Counted from the stretch's first letter, positions 9,219 through 19,507 are shown. The stretch is DNA of 64,000 nucleotides from Cellulomonas gilvus ATCC 13127 (GCF_000218545.1 NC_015671.1:1364001-1428000); one strand, 5' to 3'. The notes: a model not told the origin generated them from the letters alone. Program-made: numbers and translations.

Positions 9219-10693
9219 GCGTCGCCGAGTACCTGCCCGGCGGGTGGACCGCAGCGGTCCGCCCCGGCTTCGTGGCGCTCGTGTCGCCGCTCGCGCCGCC
9301 GCGTACGGCCCGCGGGCTGTGGGCCGCCGCCGACGACGGTCTCGTCGCCTGCCTGGGCGTGATCGCGCACGACGGGTTCGCGGGTCTGCCGTCGTTCGCG
9401 CTCGTGCACGTCGACGGCGGGCGCGCGCACCTCGCGCTGCGCGGCGACGTCGCGGTGCACGTCTCGACCGCGGACGGCACGCGCGTCGTGCGCTCGGGCG
9501 ACGTCGGCACGTGGTCGGAGCAGGTGGTCGACGACGTGCTGCGGCTGAGCGTGGTCGCGGACGCCTCGGCTGCGACCTCGTCCGACGCGGAGGACGACGA
9601 CGCGGCGCGCCCGCTGGCGGACGGCGTCGTCACGGCGGGTGCCGTGCGCCTGGTCGTGGCCGACGCACCCGAGCCGGACCCGGGCACGTCGCAGGACGCC
9701 GAGGTGCGGCACGACGACGCGCCCGTCGCGTACCCGCCGCTCGTCGCCGCGCCCCCGCTCGACGAGCCCGTGAGCGTGCCCGTGCCGGCCGAGGCGACCG
9801 CACCGCCCGCACCCCCCGCACCGCTCGTGGCCGACGCGCCCGCGGGCACCTCCGCCGAGCCGCTCGGCGCGCCGCAGGCTGACCCGCTGACCGACCCGCT
9901 CGTCGTCGTGCCGGCCGACGCACGCGCCGAGAACCTCCCGGCGGCCGAGCCCGAGGACGCCCCGCCCGCCGAGCCGGCGACCGCCCCGCTGCTCGTCAAG
10001 GAGCCGGTCGCCGACGTCCCGCTGCCGCACGAGCCCGTGGAGCCCGCGGCGCCGTTCCTGTCGCTCGTGCCGGACCGTGCGGACGACGCGCTGCTGCACG
10101 CCGCTCCCGAGGACGGCGCGCCCGCAGGGCTCGTCCCGCTCGGCGACGTGCCGGCCGAGGTCGAGTCGACGGTCGACGACGTGCGCACGCTCGTGGGTCC
10201 CGCCTCGCCCGACGACCACGACGGCATGACCATCCTGTCCTCCGACCTGGCCCAGATCCGCGAGCAGCTGCCCGCCTGGGCCGCGCAGTGGCCCGACGAG
10301 GGCGCGACCCCGGGACCGTTCGCGGTGCCGACGACGGCGACGCCCGAGCACCCCGCGGCACGCATCGTGCTCTCGACGGGCCTGGACGTGACGCTGGACC
10401 GCACGGTCCTGCTCGGACGCGCACCGCAGGTCGCGCGCGTGACCAACCGCGAGCTGCCGCGCCTGGTCGCGGTGCCGAGCCCGCAGCAGGACATCTCGCG
10501 CACGCACGCCGAGGTGCGGGCCGAGGGCGACCACGTGCTGGTCACCGACCTGCACTCGACCAACGGCGTGCACGTCTCGCGGCCGGGCGAGGGCGCGCGC
10601 CGGCTGCACCCGGGTGAGCCGAGCGTCGTCGCGCCCGGCGAGACGGTGGACCTCGGTGACGGCGTGACGTTCGTGGTGGAGCGGGGTCTGTGA
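9215..10693 (+). CDS. FHA-domain protein
   Basis: A 492-residue phosphothreonine-recognition protein. Residues 1-110 form a compact, unassigned domain that begins YLPGGWTAAVRPGFVALVSP. Residues about 110-370 are a long Ala/Pro/Asp/Glu-rich, probably disordered linker. Residues about 385-490 are an FHA domain: LLGRAPQ, the SRTHAEV core (DISRTHAEVRAE) and DLHSTNGVHV. ATG 9215 overlaps the phosphatase stop and follows GGAGG. It likely docks on phosphorylated kinase or other phosphoproteins of the cluster. No membrane helix is visible. The FHA assignment is firm; the role is inferred from context. Confidence 0.88.
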   Translation: MSVAEYLPGGWTAAVRPGFVALVSPLAPPRTARGLWAAADDGLVACLGVIAHDGFAGLPSFALVHVDGGRAHLALRGDVAVHVSTADGTRVVRSGDVGTWSEQVVDDVLRLSVVADASAATSSDAEDDDAARPLADGVVTAGAVRLVVADAPEPDPGTSQDAEVRHDDAPVAYPPLVAAPPLDEPVSVPVPAEATAPPAPPAPLVADAPAGTSAEPLGAPQADPLTDPLVVVPADARAENLPAAEPEDAPPAEPATAPLLVKEPVADVPLPHEPVEPAAPFLSLVPDRADDALLHAAPEDGAPAGLVPLGDVPAEVESTVDDVRTLVGPASPDDHDGMTILSSDLAQIREQLPAWAAQWPDEGATPGPFAVPTTATPEHPAARIVLSTGLDVTLDRTVLLGRAPQVARVTNRELPRLVAVPSPQQDISRTHAEVRAEGDHVLVTDLHSTNGVHVSRPGEGARRLHPGEPSVVAPGETVDLGDGVTFVVERGL

Positions 10694-10706
10694 GGAGGAT
10701 GCACCG

Positions 10707-12233
10707 ATGACGGCGAGGCGTGAGGCGTCCGCGCCGCCTGCCCTGCCCGGCTACGAGCACGTCCGGACGCTGGGGCTGGGCGGCTTCGCCGACGTCTTCC
10801 TCTACCGGCAGGACCTGCCGCGGCGCGAGGTCGCGGTCAAGGTGCTGCTCGCGGGGAGCCTGGACGACGAGGTGCGCCAGCGGTTCCAGACCGAGGCCAA
10901 CCTCATGGCCCAGCTCTCGCACCACCCGTCGATCGTCACGGTCTACCAGGCGTCGATCGCCGCCGACGGCCGGCCGTACCTGGTCATGGAGTACTGCTCG
11001 CGGCCGGGACTCGCAGAGCGCTACCGCGTCGAGCGGATCGCGGTGGCCGAGGTGCTGCGCATCGGCGTGCGCCTCGCGTCCGCGGTCGAGACCGCGCACC
11101 GCGCGGGCATCCTGCACCGGGACATCAAGCCCGCGAACGTGCTGACCACCGACTTCGGCTGGCCCGCGCTCGCGGACTTCGGCATCGCGGCGACCACCGG
11201 CCACGGCGCGGGTGTCGCGGTCGGCATGTCGATCCCGTGGTCGCCGCCCGAGCTGCTCGCCGAGCACCCCCGTGGCGACGAGCGGTCCGACGTGTACTCG
11301 CTCGGCGCGACGCTGTACTCGCTGCTCGCGGGACGCACGCCGTTCGAGATCCCCGGCGGCCAGAACGGCGCGCAGCAGCTCGTCGCGCGCATCGAGCGCC
11401 AGCCGCTGCCGTCCACCGGACGCGACGACGTGCCGCCGCAGCTGCAGGCGGTCCTCGAGCGCTCGATGGCCAAGGTGCCCGCGCTGCGGTTCGGGTCGGC
11501 GGCCGAGCTGGGCCGTGCGCTGCAGCAGGTCGAGGCCGAGCTGCGCCTGCCCGTGACGCCGCTCGACCTCCTCGACGAGGGCGTGCCCGGACCGGATGCG
11601 GGCGGTCCCGTGATCGACGTCGCGGACGCCACGCGCCTGCGCTCGATCGTCGCGATCCCGGACGCGCAGCCCGCACCCGCGGGTGAGCAGGAGCCGACGC
11701 GCGTGCGCGGCCCGGTCACGGTCGACGCGCAGCGCGCGCGGCCGGGCTTCGTCGCACCGCCCGAGCAGGCGCCCGAGCTGCCGTCGCTCGGTGAGCCCGA
11801 GCCGGTCGAGGACTCGTCGGCGCGGCGCGGTCGCACCGTCGCCGCGGTCGCGTCGGCCGCCGTGGTGCTCGCCGCGATCGTCGCGATCGCGACCGCCGCG
11901 ACCTCCGGGCGGGACGAGCCGCGCCCGGGCGACACCGACTTCGCTCAGGAGCCCGTCACGCACCAGGCCGTGGTGCCCGCACCGCACACGCTCAAGGGCG
12001 AGCGCGCGCAGGACGGCTCGGTGCGGTTCACCTGGGTCAACCCCGACCCGCAGCCCGACGACGCGTACCTGTGGTCCGTGCTCCAGGTCACGGGCGAGCC
12101 CGAGATCGAGCGGATCGAGGAGCCCGCGGTGACCATCCCGGCGGCCCGGGCGGGGGACGAGGTCTGCATCGAGGTGTCGATCGTGCGGTCCGACGGCCGC
12201 GCGACCGCTCAGCCCGCGGAGGCGTGCGCATGA
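10707..12233 (+). CDS. Transmembrane Ser/Thr protein kinase
   Basis: Hanks-type kinase of 508 residues. It shows the Gly loop LGLGGFADVFLY (about 21-32), VAVKVLL lysine, catalytic HRDIKPANVL (about 137), DFGIA and SDVYSLGATLY. A juxtamembrane Pro/Glu-rich stretch leads to one transmembrane helix at about 375-397. The roughly 105-residue exterior domain (GSVRFTWVNPDPQPDDAYLWSV) looks like a fibronectin III fold rather than PASTA repeats. ATG 10707 follows GAGGAGG by 7 nt. It overlaps the giant surface-protein gene by 4 nt. It corresponds to Pkb2 of the bifidobacterial PFNA cluster. Confidence 0.92.
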   Translation: MTARREASAPPALPGYEHVRTLGLGGFADVFLYRQDLPRREVAVKVLLAGSLDDEVRQRFQTEANLMAQLSHHPSIVTVYQASIAADGRPYLVMEYCSRPGLAERYRVERIAVAEVLRIGVRLASAVETAHRAGILHRDIKPANVLTTDFGWPALADFGIAATTGHGAGVAVGMSIPWSPPELLAEHPRGDERSDVYSLGATLYSLLAGRTPFEIPGGQNGAQQLVARIERQPLPSTGRDDVPPQLQAVLERSMAKVPALRFGSAAELGRALQQVEAELRLPVTPLDLLDEGVPGPDAGGPVIDVADATRLRSIVAIPDAQPAPAGEQEPTRVRGPVTVDAQRARPGFVAPPEQAPELPSLGEPEPVEDSSARRGRTVAAVASAAVVLAAIVAIATAATSGRDEPRPGDTDFAQEPVTHQAVVPAPHTLKGERAQDGSVRFTWVNPDPQPDDAYLWSVLQVTGEPEIERIEEPAVTIPAARAGDEVCIEVSIVRSDGRATAQPAEACA

Positions 12234-15200
12234 TCACGGACACGGTGCGACGCCGCGCCACGACGACGGCCGCGGTGGTCACGGTGCCCGCGGTCGTCGC
12301 GGTGCTCGCGCTGCTCAACCCCGGCTTCCCGCTCGCGCAGGTCGAGCTCAACGACGGCGCGGTGTGGCTCACGGCGACGCAGGCGCAGAAGGTCGGCCGG
12401 TACAACGTGCAGGTCGACGAGCTGAACGCCGGCCTGGTCACGACCTCGTCGACGTTCGACGTGCTGCAGGACGAGGGTGCGGTCGTCGTGGTCGAGTCCG
12501 GGGCGGTCTCCGTGGTCGACCCCGCGTCGGTCGCGATGACCACCAAGGTCAGCGTGCCCGGCGTGCAGCCCACCGACCTGCCCGGCGGACCGGCCTCGAT
12601 GGCCGCGGGCGTGCTCGCGGTCGTCGACACCGACGGCGACCTGTTCGTGCGCACGCTGGCCGAGCTCGGCGGGCTGCGGCCCACCGAGGACGACCCCGAC
12701 GTCGCGCTCGGCGAGGACGGACGCGCGGTCGTCGGGCGCGACGGCGTGGTGCACGCGGTGGACGCGAAGGGCGCCGTGACGCAGGTGGACGTGACCGCGG
12801 GTGCGGGACGGACCTCGGCCGACGGCTCGTTCAGCCCGGGGGCGCTCGACCAGCTGACGGTGGTGGGCGACGAGCCGGTGGGTCTGCGGGGAAGCACGGT
12901 GGTCACGCGCGACCGCGACATCGAGGTCGAGGGTCAGGACCTGGTGCTCCAGCAGCCCGGCCCGGACTCGTCGCGCGTCCTGGTGGCGAGCAGCACCGCG
13001 CTGCTCGAGGTCCCGCTCGACGGCGGCGACGTGATCGAGCACCCGACGCAGGGTTCGGGCATGCCGGCCGCACCCGTGCAGGTCGACTCGTGCGCGCACG
13101 GCGCCTGGGCGTCCGCGGTGGGGTCCTACCAGCGGCTGTGCGAGGGCGAGGCCCCGCAGGTCGAGGCGCTCGAGGAGATGTCCGCGCAGGACGACCTGGT
13201 CTTCCGCGTGAACCGGTCGATGGTGGTCCTCAACGACACGCTGCGCGGCCGCGTGTGGGAGCCGCAGGAGGACACCAAGCTCCGCGTCCTCAACTGGGAG
13301 GACATCCAGCAGAAGGAGGACCCGGAGCAGGACGACACGACGTCCGACCAGACGACGACCACGCAGGAGCTCGTCGAGGAGTGCTCGTCCGACTCCGCGA
13401 ACCCGGTCGCGACGAGCGACGAGTTCGGCGTGCGGCCCGGGCGCACGACGGTCCTGCCGGTGGTGGCGAACGACTCGTCGTCCGACTGCGGCATCCTCGC
13501 GGTCCGCACGTTCGACCAGCTCCCGCGCAGCTTCGGCAAGGTCGAGACGATCTACGGCGGACGCTCGCTCCAGGTCGAGGTGGCGCCGGGCGCCTCCGGC
13601 ACCGAGACGTTCACGTACACGATCGACGACGGTCGCGCGACGTCCACGCCGTCGACCGCGACCGTGACGCTCTCGGTGCACGGTGACGGCACCAACGCCC
13701 CGCCCGTGCAGGACCGCGTGGGCACGCTCCAGGTGGAGCAGGGCGGGCAGGCGCGGTACGACGTGCTGTCCAACTTCCACGACCCCGACGGCGACGACCT
13801 GCTGCTGGTGGACGCGTCGACGGACTCGGTGTCCGGCACGGTGCGGTTCCGCCAGGACGGCACGGTGACGTTCCGCGCGGACGGTGCCGAGCTCGGCCGC
13901 ACGATCGTCACGGTCCTGGTCTCGGACGGCTCCGACGACGAACCGACCGAGGGCCGCCTCGAGGTGGACGTGCGGCCCGCGGGCTCGGTGCCGCCCGTGA
14001 TCGACCCCGTGCACGCGGTGACGTACGTCGACCAGACGGTCGCGCTCGAGCCGCTCGCGGCCGTGCGCACGTCGGGGTCCGAGCCGTCGAGCCTCGCCGC
14101 GGTCGACGACGTCCCGGGCGCGACGGTGACGCCCGACCTCGACGCGGGGACGTTCACGTTCAGCGCGCCGCGCGTCGCGACGTACTACGTGCCGTTCCTG
14201 GTGGTCTCGGGCACGCAGCAGGCCACGGGACTCGCCCGCATCGACGTACAGGCGTGGCCCGAGGAGGCGCAGCCGCCGGTGGCCGTGCGGGACCGCGCGT
14301 TCCTGCCCACGGGCGGCGAGGTGACCATCAACCCGCTCGCGAACGACAGCGACCCCGCGGGCGGTGTGCTCGTCCTGCAGTCCGTGGACACGAGCGACGC
14401 CGCGGGGCTGAGCATCGCGGTGCTCGACCACCAGCTGGTCCAGGTCCGGTCCGAGCGCACGCTCGACCACGCCGTCGTGCTGCCGTACGTGGTCTCGAAC
14501 GGCCATGCGAGCGCGACCGGGCAGATCGTGGTGCAGCCGCTCCCGCCGTCGGCCTCGACCCAGCCACCGGTCGTCGAGAACGTCGAGGTCACCGTGCGCG
14601 CCGGCGGGGTGGTGACCATCCCGGTCCTCGAGTCCGCGTACGACCCCGACGGGGACACGCTCACGCTCAAACGTCAGCTCGCGGTGGGGCTCGCGGCCGA
14701 CGAGGGGCTGCTGTTCGTCTCGGGTGACGTGCTGCGCTACCAGGCGCCCGCGCGACCGCTGACCGCGCGCGCCACGTTCGTCGTCGAGGACTCGACGGGC
14801 AACGAGGCGTCCGGGACGGTGACCGTGCGCGTGCACGAGTCCGATGCGTCGAACAAGCCGCTGCCGCGTCCGCGGGACCTGCAGGCCCGCGTGTTCGCGG
14901 GGGAGAAGGTGCGCATCGAGGTGCCGCTGGTCGGCATCGACGCGGACGGCGACGGCGTCGCGCTGCTCGGGCTCGCGAGCGCTCCGGCCGAGGGACTCGT
15001 GACGCAGGTCGGTGCGGACTGGCTCGAGTACCAGGCGGACGTGGCCGGCGCCGGGACCGTCGAGTTCCAGTACGCGGTCGAGGACTGGGTCGGGCAGCGG
15101 GCCGTGGCGACCGTGCGCGTGGGCGTGAGCCCGCGTCCGCTGGACGCGGCGCAGGTGGTCGCGCGCGACGACGAGGTCACGATCCGCCCGGGTGAGCGTG

Positions 15201-18200
15201 TCGAGGTCCGGGTCCTGGCGAACGACGTCGACTCCTCGGGGGACGACCTCGAGCTCGAGCCCACGCTCAGCATGGAGGAGGGCGTCGCCGCGCAGGTGCG
15301 CGGCCGGCGCATCGCGGTCACGGCGCCCGAGCAGGAGGCGGTGCTGCAGATCGGCTACGCCGCGACCAACTCACGCGGCGGACGCGACCACGCGGTGCTC
15401 ACCGTGAAGGTCGACGAGGACGCGCCCGTGCTCCCGCCGATCGCCGAGGACGTGATCGTGCCCGCGATCGAGACGTTCGGGCTGACCGAGGTGGCGGTCG
15501 ACGTCCTGGAGACCACGCAGAACCCCTCCGGCCCGCCGTCCGACCTGCGCGTCACGGTCCCGGACTCGGTCGCCGGGGTCGCCCGGGTCAACGACCAGCA
15601 GATGGTCGTCGTGACGCTGACGGACCAGACGCAGACGCTGCCGTTCGAGGTCAGCAACGTGCGCGACCCGGAGAACGCGACGTCCTACGCGTTCGTCACC
15701 GTGCCGCCGCTCGGGTTCATCCGCCCGACCCCGCGTCCGGGCGCACCCGACCTGCGCGTCTCCTCGGGTGAGGAGCTGGTGATCTCGCTCGACGAGCAGG
15801 TGCAGGTCGCCCAGGGCCGCCGGCCGACGGTCGCGAACCCGCTCGAGGTGACCGCGACGCGCGGCACGGTCAAGGTCAGCGAGGGCGGCGAGAGCCTGAC
15901 GTTCGTGTCCGACGAGGACTTCGCGGGTCAGGCGTCGGTGACGCTGCCCGTGACGGACGCGACGGATGCGAACGACACGACCGCGCGCACGTCGTTCCTC
16001 ACGTTCCCGATCGAGGTCCTGGCCGTCGAGGACCACCCCCCGACGTTCGCGCCCTCGGAGATCACGGTGGGGCCCGGTGAGCCCGCGAACGACATCGACC
16101 TGCGCAAGATCACGACGACGCCCGAGGGCACCACGCCCGAGGAGGGCCGGTACTCCTACCAGATCACGTCCGCGATCCCCGCAGGGTTCATCGTGTCCAT
16201 CGAGGGGTCGGTGCTCTACGTCGCGGCCGAGCAGACGGCGCGCAAGGACACGCGCGGGCTGATCGAGCTGCGCATCGGGTTCGGCAAGTCCGGTCGGCTC
16301 GACGTGCAGCTGCCGTTGCGCGTCACGGCCTCCAACCGCGAGACGGCGCGCGTGCTGGACCGCACGGTCCCGGACGCCGTCGAGGGTGAGCCCGTGACCC
16401 TCGACGTGCTCGAGGGCGCGTTCAACCCGTTCGCACCGACGCCGCTGCGCGTGATCGGCGCCTCGGTGCTGACGCCCGGTGCCGGGACCGCGACGTCCAG
16501 CGCCTCGAGCGTCACCGTGACCCCCGCGATGGGCTTCATCGGCTCGATGCAGGTCCGGTACCGCGTGCAGGACGCCACGGGCGACCCGGACCGCGTGGTC
16601 GAGGGGCGCATCGCGCTGACCGTGCAGGGCCGCCCGGACGCGCCCGGGCGGCCGCAGGTGGTCGAGACCGGGGACGGCGTGGTCCGGCTGCGCTGGGACG
16701 CGCCCAACAACCGCGGGAGCAAGATCACGGGCTACCGGCTCACCGCGTCGTCGGGCCAGCAGGCGCAGTGCGCGACGACGACGTGCGACTTCACCGGGCT
16801 GCCCAACGGCAAGGCCGTGACGTTCACGGTCGCCGCGCAGAACGGCGTGGGCTGGTCCGACGAGAGCGTCGCGTCCAGCCAGGCGATCCCGGACGCCGTG
16901 CCGGACGCGGTCGGCTCGATCCGGTTCGACGGCCGCGGCGACGGTTCGCTGACCTGGTCCTGGGACGTGCCGCCGTCGAACGGCACGCCCATCCGCGAGT
17001 ACGTCATCAAGCTGCTGCCGGCCGAGGCGGGCGTCACGTCGGTGGTCACGCGCAACGTGACGTCCTGGACGTTCACGGGGCTGACGAACGGCAAGCGCTA
17101 CAGCATCTCGGTGCAGCCGTTCAACGACCTGCCGACGGGCGGTCCGACGACGCGCAGCAGCGAGCAGTACCCCGCGGCGCCGCCCGGGGCCCCGGGCGAC
17201 CTGCAGGCGCGGCGCGCGAACACCGCCACGGGTGGGCAGATCGACGTGACGTGGAGCGACGCCGCGAACAACGGCGACCCCGTGTCCGAGTACCAGATCG
17301 TCGTCGACGGCCCGGGTGGTGGCACGTTCGGCCCGACCGGACCCAACTCGTTCACGTTCCGGAAGGCCGAGAACGGCGTCGAGTACACGTTCCGCGTCCG
17401 CGCGAAGAACATCACGGGCTGGGGCCCGTACGCCGAGAAGACCGCCCTCACGTACGGCGTGCCCCTGACGCCGGGCGGGCTGTCCGCGGACGCGCCGGCC
17501 GGCGCGGGCGAGGTGCGACTGTCCTGGAACGCCGTGGACCGCAACGGCTCGCCCAACCCCGTGCGCTACACGGTGTTCGACGGCGGGACGGAGGTCTACT
17601 CCGGGCAGAGCACGTGGTTCTGGCACTCCGGGCTGGCGGGCGGCAGCGAGCATCGCTACACGGTGATGGCGACCAACGACGCGGGCAGCAGCGACCGGAG
17701 CGGTCCCGTCTCGGCCACGCCGACGACCCCGCCGGGCCAGCCGCAGGGTCTGAAGATCGAGAAGACCGCGCCCGCGGATGCGAGCCATCCGCAGACGGTC
17801 GCGGTCTCGTGGGATGCCGTGTCCAGCGGGGGCGGGGCGGACCTGCGGTACGAGTACAAGCTCTCGACGCGGCGCGGCGACGACACGAACTGGATACCGA
17901 CGACCGGGACCTCGGACAACGTGACGGTGACCGACTGGGACATCCGCCCCGACGGGACGACGTTCACGCTGCGGGTGCGCGCGATCACGAGCATCGGCCA
18001 GTCCGAGGCGAGCCAGGTGAAGGACATCGGCTACGGCGAGAAGCCGTCCGAGCCGACGTCGCCCACGCTCACGCTGGCGACGGGCGACGCCGGGAACGTC
18101 CTGACGGCCGACTGGGGCGAGCCGACCTACCTGGGCGGCCTGCCCGTGCGGTACGAGTACTGCTGGCGTGTCGACGACCGCAAGGCGCAGTGCACCGACA

Positions 18201-18553
18201 CGGGCAGCCACGACCCGGTCTCCCGGTCGTTCGGGTCCTTGGGCGTCGACGCCGACGAGGACCACACGTTCCGGTTCTCGGTCGTCGCGTACAACGACCG
18301 CGGCTCGTCGGCGACCGTGAACGCACCCGACGTGACGTACCAGCCGACCCCGCCGCCCGATCCGCCCGCCTCGGGTGGCGGTGCGGCGGACGTGGGCGTC
18401 GCGGCGCTCCCGACGACGGCGTGGCGCATGACGCGCCGTGCGGCGCGTCGCGAGCCCGGGCGGCGCACCCGGTCGGCCACACTCGGCACCCGCGCCGCAC
18501 GCACGCGCACGACACCCACCCCCGACGGACGACCCACGGAGAGCAGCACATGA
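12230..18553 (+). CDS. Giant Ig-like / fibronectin type III surface protein
   Basis: A 2107-residue membrane-anchored exterior protein. Residues about 13-33 are a single helix (VVTVPAVVAVLALLNPGF). Residues about 40-360 look like a beta-propeller. A Thr/Asp linker (about 365-385) follows. Residues about 390-1465 hold tandem Ig/cadherin-like domains with calcium-loop-like motifs (NDSDPAG, DPDGDD, DPDGDT, DADGDG). From about 1468 six fibronectin III repeats run to about 2045. The last 60 residues are Gly/Pro- then Arg/Thr-rich, with no LPXTG or second membrane helix. The ATG overlaps the kinase stop and the gene overlaps moxR. This is the Fn3 component of a PFNA-type cluster. The ligand is unknown. 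Confidence 0.9.
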   Translation: MITDTVRRRATTTAAVVTVPAVVAVLALLNPGFPLAQVELNDGAVWLTATQAQKVGRYNVQVDELNAGLVTTSSTFDVLQDEGAVVVVESGAVSVVDPASVAMTTKVSVPGVQPTDLPGGPASMAAGVLAVVDTDGDLFVRTLAELGGLRPTEDDPDVALGEDGRAVVGRDGVVHAVDAKGAVTQVDVTAGAGRTSADGSFSPGALDQLTVVGDEPVGLRGSTVVTRDRDIEVEGQDLVLQQPGPDSSRVLVASSTALLEVPLDGGDVIEHPTQGSGMPAAPVQVDSCAHGAWASAVGSYQRLCEGEAPQVEALEEMSAQDDLVFRVNRSMVVLNDTLRGRVWEPQEDTKLRVLNWEDIQQKEDPEQDDTTSDQTTTTQELVEECSSDSANPVATSDEFGVRPGRTTVLPVVANDSSSDCGILAVRTFDQLPRSFGKVETIYGGRSLQVEVAPGASGTETFTYTIDDGRATSTPSTATVTLSVHGDGTNAPPVQDRVGTLQVEQGGQARYDVLSNFHDPDGDDLLLVDASTDSVSGTVRFRQDGTVTFRADGAELGRTIVTVLVSDGSDDEPTEGRLEVDVRPAGSVPPVIDPVHAVTYVDQTVALEPLAAVRTSGSEPSSLAAVDDVPGATVTPDLDAGTFTFSAPRVATYYVPFLVVSGTQQATGLARIDVQAWPEEAQPPVAVRDRAFLPTGGEVTINPLANDSDPAGGVLVLQSVDTSDAAGLSIAVLDHQLVQVRSERTLDHAVVLPYVVSNGHASATGQIVVQPLPPSASTQPPVVENVEVTVRAGGVVTIPVLESAYDPDGDTLTLKRQLAVGLAADEGLLFVSGDVLRYQAPARPLTARATFVVEDSTGNEASGTVTVRVHESDASNKPLPRPRDLQARVFAGEKVRIEVPLVGIDADGDGVALLGLASAPAEGLVTQVGADWLEYQADVAGAGTVEFQYAVEDWVGQRAVATVRVGVSPRPLDAAQVVARDDEVTIRPGERVEVRVLANDVDSSGDDLELEPTLSMEEGVAAQVRGRRIAVTAPEQEAVLQIGYAATNSRGGRDHAVLTVKVDEDAPVLPPIAEDVIVPAIETFGLTEVAVDVLETTQNPSGPPSDLRVTVPDSVAGVARVNDQQMVVVTLTDQTQTLPFEVSNVRDPENATSYAFVTVPPLGFIRPTPRPGAPDLRVSSGEELVISLDEQVQVAQGRRPTVANPLEVTATRGTVKVSEGGESLTFVSDEDFAGQASVTLPVTDATDANDTTARTSFLTFPIEVLAVEDHPPTFAPSEITVGPGEPANDIDLRKITTTPEGTTPEEGRYSYQITSAIPAGFIVSIEGSVLYVAAEQTARKDTRGLIELRIGFGKSGRLDVQLPLRVTASNRETARVLDRTVPDAVEGEPVTLDVLEGAFNPFAPTPLRVIGASVLTPGAGTATSSASSVTVTPAMGFIGSMQVRYRVQDATGDPDRVVEGRIALTVQGRPDAPGRPQVVETGDGVVRLRWDAPNNRGSKITGYRLTASSGQQAQCATTTCDFTGLPNGKAVTFTVAAQNGVGWSDESVASSQAIPDAVPDAVGSIRFDGRGDGSLTWSWDVPPSNGTPIREYVIKLLPAEAGVTSVVTRNVTSWTFTGLTNGKRYSISVQPFNDLPTGGPTTRSSEQYPAAPPGAPGDLQARRANTATGGQIDVTWSDAANNGDPVSEYQIVVDGPGGGTFGPTGPNSFTFRKAENGVEYTFRVRAKNITGWGPYAEKTALTYGVPLTPGGLSADAPAGAGEVRLSWNAVDRNGSPNPVRYTVFDGGTEVYSGQSTWFWHSGLAGGSEHRYTVMATNDAGSSDRSGPVSATPTTPPGQPQGLKIEKTAPADASHPQTVAVSWDAVSSGGGADLRYEYKLSTRRGDDTNWIPTTGTSDNVTVTDWDIRPDGTTFTLRVRAITSIGQSEASQVKDIGYGEKPSEPTSPTLTLATGDAGNVLTADWGEPTYLGGLPVRYEYCWRVDDRKAQCTDTGSHDPVSRSFGSLGVDADEDHTFRFSVVAYNDRGSSATVNAPDVTYQPTPPPDPPASGGGAADVGVAALPTTAWRMTRRAARREPGRRTRSATLGTRAARTRTTPTPDGRPTESST

Positions 18554-19506
18554 CGCCCGAGCAGAGCACCTGGTTCGCGGAGACGTTCACGGCACTGGTG
18601 GACAACGTCGGCCGCGCGCTGCTGGGCAAGGAGGCGACCGTGCGGCTCGCGCTCACGGCGATGGTCGCCGAGGGGCACCTGCTGCTCGAGGACGCACCGG
18701 GCACGGGCAAGACGTCGCTGGCCAAGGCGCTCGCGGCGACCGTGCAGGGCACGCACCACCGCATCCAGTTCACGCCGGACCTGCTGCCGTCCGACGTGAC
18801 GGGCGTGACGATCTACGACCAGGGGACGGGTCGCTTCGAGTTCCACCCCGGGCCGATCTTCGCCTCGGTGGTGCTCGCGGACGAGATCAACCGCGCCTCG
18901 CCCAAGACCCAGGCCGCGCTGCTCGAGGTCATGGAGGAGGGCAACGTCACGGTCGACGGCGTGAGCCACTCCGCGGGCCGTCCGTTCATGGTCATCGCGA
19001 CGCAGAACCCGATCGAGCAGGCGGGCACGTACCGGCTGCCGGAGGCGCAGCTGGACCGGTTCATCATCAAGACGAGCCTGGGCTACCCGGACCGCGCGTC
19101 GGCGATCGAGATCCTCGCGGGTGCCAAGGACCGCACGCTCGGCCTGACGGCACGCATCACCACCGAGGCGGTCGGCACCATGGCCGACCTCGCCCAGACG
19201 GTGCACATCGACCCCGTGGTGCTCGACTACGTCGCGCGCATCACCGAGGCGACGCGTGACGACTCGCAGACCGCGCTCGGCGCGAGCGTGCGCGGCGGTC
19301 TCGCGCTGGTGCGGTGCGCCAAGGTGTGGGCGGCCTCGCAGGGCCGCGAGTACGTGCTGCCGGACGACGTCAAGGACCTCGCCCAGCCCGTGCTGGCCCA
19401 CCGTCTGGTGCTCGACGCGGAGGCGGAGTTCGCCGGGGTGACCGCGACGGACGTGCTGGCCCGCCTGCTCGACCAGGTCGCACCGCCGGCGCTGCGGGCG
19501 GCCTGA
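18550..19506 (+). CDS. MoxR-family AAA+ ATPase
   Basis: A 318-residue AAA+ chaperone-like ATPase. Walker A is DAPGTGKTS (about 45-53), Walker B is VVLADEINRASPKTQAALLEVMEE, and sensor/lid segments are ATQNPIEQAGTYRLPEAQLDRF. MoxR proteins typically work with a DUF58/VWA-type partner, which here is the next gene 1 nt away. The ATG at 18550 overlaps the stop of the giant surface-protein gene by 4 nt. It probably remodels or assembles the membrane components of this cluster; that role is inferred. Confidence 0.95.
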   Translation: MTPEQSTWFAETFTALVDNVGRALLGKEATVRLALTAMVAEGHLLLEDAPGTGKTSLAKALAATVQGTHHRIQFTPDLLPSDVTGVTIYDQGTGRFEFHPGPIFASVVLADEINRASPKTQAALLEVMEEGNVTVDGVSHSAGRPFMVIATQNPIEQAGTYRLPEAQLDRFIIKTSLGYPDRASAIEILAGAKDRTLGLTARITTEAVGTMADLAQTVHIDPVVLDYVARITEATRDDSQTALGASVRGGLALVRCAKVWAASQGREYVLPDDVKDLAQPVLAHRLVLDAEAEFAGVTATDVLARLLDQVAPPALRAA

Positions 19507-19507
19507 C

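Noticed and set aside
15371..18265. 964-codon open frame on the complement within the giant surface-protein gene
   Set aside because: Low-complexity Arg/Asp/Val translation typical of antisense frames in high-GC DNA. No start signal or motif.
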